A stretch of 64,000 bases of DNA from the NCBI GenBank assembly GCA_002221725.1, contig NJFT01000003.1:62001-126000 (forward strand), read 5' to 3'. The notes under the pieces are model-generated. The model was not told the origin of the DNA. It made no database searches and worked only from the letters and a program-made list of their open reading frames with translations. The stretch is from Scedosporium boydii. Taxonomy: Eukaryota; Ascomycota; Sordariomycetes; Microascales; Microascaceae. The stretch's first letter is position 1. The number at the start of each line of letters is the position of its first letter. Shown one piece after another: positions 60,628-64,000 of the stretch. Both the position numbers and the translations under genes were made by a program.

Positions 60628-62339
60628 ATGCCTCCTCATCCCAACTCTGTCTCGCCGAGCCCGATCCCGCAGAACACTGTCGCAGCTGCGCTCAGCGACA
60701 GTATTCTCGACGAGAGTTCCCACGATAGTATCCTCCAGGACTGGAGCCGAAATGGTACCAGCATAGGTCGCCATGTCGACTTCGGAGACAGGCCTTGTCC
60801 AGATTTGAAAGAGGAGGGCCGCCTCGGGGCTGGCAATGCGACAGTTGTGCAGGTCAACTGCAAGGGAACTCGCCTTGCGAAAAAAACCTATGACCCGGAC
60901 TACCTAGGTTGGCACCGAACCGTGAAGGTTATCGACATGAAAGCGGAGATTCTCGCATTAAATCGTCTTCGCCATCGTCACGTCATCGAACTTGTGGGGT
61001 CGTTTACTCACAATCGCGGCGACCCTCCGGAACTAGTACTGGAGGTTCTGTTGTGGCCAGTGGCTGTTTGCACTTTGAAGGAGTTATGTGAGGCTATTGA
61101 GGAAGTCGGTGACCGGCAACTTTCTCAAAGGAGCGACTATCCGGAAGGTCACTGCATCTCCTCCGGGCAATCATCCAGCCTCCCAACGAGACCAAAGAAC
61201 TAACGGTTGCCACGCTGTTGAGGCGCTCTGTTCGCCGTCTCTACTCCAGCTTTGGCTGCCTTGCTGAGGCGTTATCATATATCCACGGGCAGGAGATGCT
61301 GCACAAGGACATCAAACCCTCTAATATTCTCGTCTACCCCAACCAGAAGAAGCTCTGCGAATCGGACAAGGCGGAAACGTTGGACGGCATTCGAATTACG
61401 GATTTCGACGGCGCTAAGGACTTCAGTGGACTCGACGACTCGAAGACGGGAAATACTTTTGGGACCGCGCCTTATCGTCCCCCAGAGTCCACCTACGGAG
61501 GCCGCCAGTCCGGTCGAGCGGGTGATGTTTTTTCTCTCGGCTGCGTCTACTTTGAGCTCTTGATGCTTCTCCCACAAGACATGCGACCAGGCCGACGCAA
61601 GTATGATATCTATCACCGAAGTATAGAGGCAGTTTCGGAGCAAATGGATGGTATCTGCAACAGTGGTCAGCCGGTGATGGGCGAGCTGGCGTGGCTTATC
61701 AAGAACATGCTCCAGAAAGAGCCTGGAAGCCGGCCACTGGCGAGGGAGATCTCTATACATTTAAGACTCGTTAATGATCGTCTAAAACCCGGATCCGACA
61801 ATGTGGACCGTTCACTTTCTCTCTACGGTCGTTGTTGTCGGGGACGCCATAGAGATGCTTCACTGGCCTGGGTCGGCACGCCTTCACCCTGGCTCCCCTC
61901 TCCTCCCAGCTATGAGCACCTACCGCGCATCAATCGGAATGCGGATGGCAACAGGATTGACGACCGACTCTACGAACCCCCGGCCGATATACGGTCTGTC
62001 CTCCAATGGATGAGGGAAAAGAACGGGGGGAGAACGCCATGCGAGAACTTCTACCTGCGTGGTTCTTGCAAGTTTTCCAACGGCTGCGACTATAGCCACG
62101 ATGTCACCATTTCCAGCGGCGAGTTGCAGGAATGGCGAGCTGCGAAAAGAGGAGTTCTCTGCAAATACAAATTGGATTGCAATGACCCTCTCTGCATATT
62201 TGGACATAACTGCCATTTCGCGACGTCGAACGATCCGGAGGACTACACGACGGGGAGGTACTGTTCCAGGGGGGCGGATTGCAAGTTTCCACATGACGTT
62301 GACCTTGATATTGCTGAGACAACATTTCATTTTCTATAA
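60628..62339 (+). CDS. Protein kinase fused to C-terminal CCCH zinc fingers; halves in different frames
   Basis: Predicted Ser/Thr kinase-like protein with an RNA-binding-type tail. The N-lobe lies in one frame (60628 to about 61104) and the C-lobe plus tail in another (from about 61110). A 74-bp intron 61105-61178 (weak donor GTCGGT, acceptor CATCCAG) would join them in phase into 545 residues; a frameshift is the alternative. N-lobe: glycine loop GRLGAGNATVV (about 64-74), Lys85/86, helix-C Glu107, hinge region LLWPVAVCTLKEL. C-lobe: LHKDIKPSNIL (about 200-210) and GTAPYRPPES. The Mg-binding motif is DFD, not DFG. The tail has one canonical CCCH finger, C-x8-C-x5-C-x3-H (447-466), a second of C-x5-C-x4-C-x3-H (487-502), and a partial third ending C-x5-C-x3-H (521-531). 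Activity is uncertain. Confidence 0.75.
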
Positions 62340-62375
62340 TACCGAATGATAACATTCCACGGACAAGTCGAGATT

Positions 62376-62523
62376 GAGAAATGGTGGTTCTTGGAAGCCC
62401 GAATATCGCAAGGGGCGCACTCGTGTCAACTCTTGTCCCGATATTGAGGTTCTGGAAATGAATGTGGCGAGAAAAGAAAATGAAAAAAAAAAAACTTCCA
62501 GAACCTGGCGGTTCTCATTTCTC
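62376..62523. repeat. Imperfect inverted repeat downstream of the kinase-CCCH gene
   Basis: GAGAAATG...GGTTCTTGGAAG (62376-62397) is echoed in reverse by CTTCCAGAACC...CATTTCTC (62495-62523), with about 10 extra bases in the right arm. Inside, AGGTTCTGGAA (62447-62457) and TTCCAGAACCT (62496-62506) form a perfect 11-bp stem. It may be a foldback element or a 3' UTR hairpin. Confidence 0.55.
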
Positions 62524-62634
62524 ATTCCTCATCATGTTCTTTCTGTTCCTCTCCTTTATACTCTTCCCTACCTATAACAGACCTATTTGACTATTGACAC
62601 CGGCCAGATTTTGTCTATGGCGTTCAGTCACTCT

Positions 62635-63462
62635 TCAAGGATCATCCCCCCCCATCAATGAGCCAACCACTACTACTGGCAGTTTGAATGTGGCAGAGAC
62701 TTTTTTTCCCCTTCTCTCCTTTGCGGGCCTCGACAATTGACATGGTAATCTGATCAGTATGCCTCTAGCTCCCACCTGTGCAACACAGAGAGGATGGTGG
62801 TTTTTATCTGCCCTAGATGGCTTGTCAAACAAGATAACCATTTCATACTGGAGATGGTGAAGACGCCGGTGGGAGGGGTTAAAGCAAGCCAGTGGAGGAT
62901 CTTGGATCTTTAGATACCTTCGTCTATCATAATCTTGCCTGCAACTCTCAAAGTCGTTCCCAGAGTTCGAAGAACTGACGAGCCGTAATTCCAGTGAAAC
63001 CTCGGCCCACAAGATGTCAAGACAAATACTGATGGGCCCCCGATAATTGAAATAAATGACCCGGGAGAACTCTTGCCTCTTACGAATCGCTCTTTGTTTC
63101 GTTCCTCGTTCCCCTGCTTCTGACGCCCCGCGACGATGCGAGGTGCAGGAAAGGTCGATGTGAATCTCAGGCACTGGGGATTTATTAATAGACTTGGGCG
63201 CGCATTGGACCTGAAATCCCGGCCTGTTAGTTGTTTCTAGAAAGCTGCACGTCATCGGATATCGACGGTGTTGGAGAACTATGCATACTAATAGAAGCAG
63301 AAACGACGGTTTCATCCTCTTCTCCATCGTTGCATCACAGATCTCCTCGGGCTCAGGACTTTCACCCTTCCCTCGATTGGCACTCATTATTTTCATATAT
63401 TGTATGCTTTCATTCCCGTGAATCCGTTTCATATCGTATCCCATCGTAGCATTTCGTATCAA
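62635..63462 (-). CDS. Doubtful 275-codon frame
   Basis: It is open and starts with ATG, but composition is irregular, there is no domain, and the N-terminal 50 residues look non-coding. Starting at the internal Met near 63312 (MKPSFLLLLVCIVLQHRR) would give a signal-like N-terminus and several Cys. I list it only because the length is unusual for chance in a non-coding stretch. Confidence 0.2.
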   Translation of the reverse strand: MIRNATMGYDMKRIHGNESIQYMKIMSANRGKGESPEPEEICDATMEKRMKPSFLLLLVCIVLQHRRYPMTCSFLETTNRPGFQVQCAPKSINKSPVPEIHIDLSCTSHRRGASEAGERGTKQRAIRKRQEFSRVIYFNYRGPISICLDILWAEVSLELRLVSSSNSGNDFESCRQDYDRRRYLKIQDPPLACFNPSHRRLHHLQYEMVILFDKPSRADKNHHPLCVAQVGARGILIRLPCQLSRPAKERRGKKVSATFKLPVVVVGSLMGGDDP

Positions 63463-63865
63463 AACAGTTACAAGAATCGGAAGAGAGAAAAAAAAAAGAA
63501 AAGGAAAAAAGAGATACTCCCCGTTCGTTTCCCTCCCAAAACGCCTAGCAATGATAGAAAACGTGCCCGTTCGAGCTTCACTTGAAGCAGGACTTGTATC
63601 CCATCTTCTCGTCTAACAACTCCTCCTCTTTCGTCATAGCCCACGTTCATCGTAATGTAAAAAAAGCCCTCAGGTAAAAATGACAAGCTCAAGAAGTAGA
63701 CTCGCCGTGTCTCCATTTTCTACCCGGCACCTCGGGTCAACGCTCACCCCCAACTTTGGGGGGAACAAGGCTGAACAACGCCGTTTCCCCGGAAGCATTC
63801 GCAGTGTAAAACCTTTCGTGAAACCGAGACCTTGAATGTCCTCATGGTAAAGGATTCGAAAGAAA

Positions 63866-63989
63866 CTACTGCGCGTGCGCAACGATTTCAGCATAAACAT
63901 CCCTCGGAATCCTCTGCAGAATCGTCATCGAAACCCTCTTGATCAAATCCGCCTGCAGCGCAGGGAACGATCTCAACAAATTGCTCGGG
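63866..63989 (-). CDS. 3' terminal exon of a gene cut by the window edge
   Basis: Reading leftward from the edge, an acceptor AAAATAG (intron end at 63990) is followed by an open frame encoding LLRSFPALQADLIKRVSMTI, then LQRIPRDVYAEIVAHAQ and a TAG stop at 63868-63866. An in-frame TAA just upstream of the acceptor shows that splicing is needed. The amphipathic, well-spaced residues look like real protein. About 41 residues are visible; I do not recognise the family. Confidence 0.6.
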
Positions 63990-64000
63990 CTATTTTAAAA

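Larger units (their letters stand above)
62340..63865. other. Intergenic with no firm gene
   Basis: A 275-codon minus-strand frame (63462-62635) is open but has no domain. It contains a possible signal-like stretch after an internal Met (MKPSFLLLLVCIVLQ) followed by scattered Cys, so a small secreted protein cannot be excluded. Otherwise the region holds 3' flanks and an inverted repeat near 62376-62523. Confidence 0.5.

Overview
The window is nuclear DNA of a filamentous ascomycete (Pezizomycotina, most likely Sordariomycetes by inference). The evidence is short spliceosomal introns with fungal donors (GTAAGT, GTATGT, GTGAGT), an intron-bearing tRNA-Glu, and a set of proteins with fungal architecture: IES1, POM34, a HID1/Ecm30-type protein, a fungal-length THOC5 and an IZH3-type receptor. 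I cannot name the species from sequence alone.

Layout: 1-9534 holds no gene I can support. An F-box/LRR-like gene (9535-11684, -) and glycogen synthase (14329-16812, -) follow. About 5.8 kb of gene-poor DNA (16813-22663) contains a cluster of short palindromic motifs. Next come an unrecognised Arg/Asn-rich protein (22664-23665, +), a HID1 protein (24107-27258, -), the INO80 subunit IES1 (28151-30312, -), nucleoporin POM34 (31468-32340, +), a 1754-residue sacsin-like ATPase (33114-38547, -), an MMTAG2-like RS-domain protein (39856-40629, -), tRNA-Glu(TTC) (40996-41085, +), a nucleolar-type FKBP (42004-43726, -) and a family 2 glycosyltransferase membrane protein (45376-48132, -). After 4.5 kb without a gene come THOC5 (52666-53507, -), an IZH3/PAQR receptor (55421-57029, +), a GPI-anchored Cys-rich protein (57312-58092, -), a kinase-CCCH zinc-finger protein (60628-62339, +) and the 3' end of an unidentified gene at the right edge (63866-63989, -).

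Most genes are housekeeping and share no pathway. Several act in nuclear gene expression or transport (IES1, POM34, THOC5, FKBP, MMTAG2-like), but this is ordinary fungal gene order, not an operon. Exon borders were set by hand so that phase and conserved protein sequence agree across each junction.

The observations most worth following are: (1) the sacsin-like ATPase carries a C-terminal HExxHx5H zinc-protease-type motif; (2) a protein kinase fused to a CCCH zinc-finger tail, whose two halves lie in different frames and which has DFD in place of DFG; (3) a 9-mer TACGRAGTA that recurs about 13 times, always outside exons as far as I could see, against about one expected; (4) a duplicated 22-bp palindrome upstream of the kinase gene.
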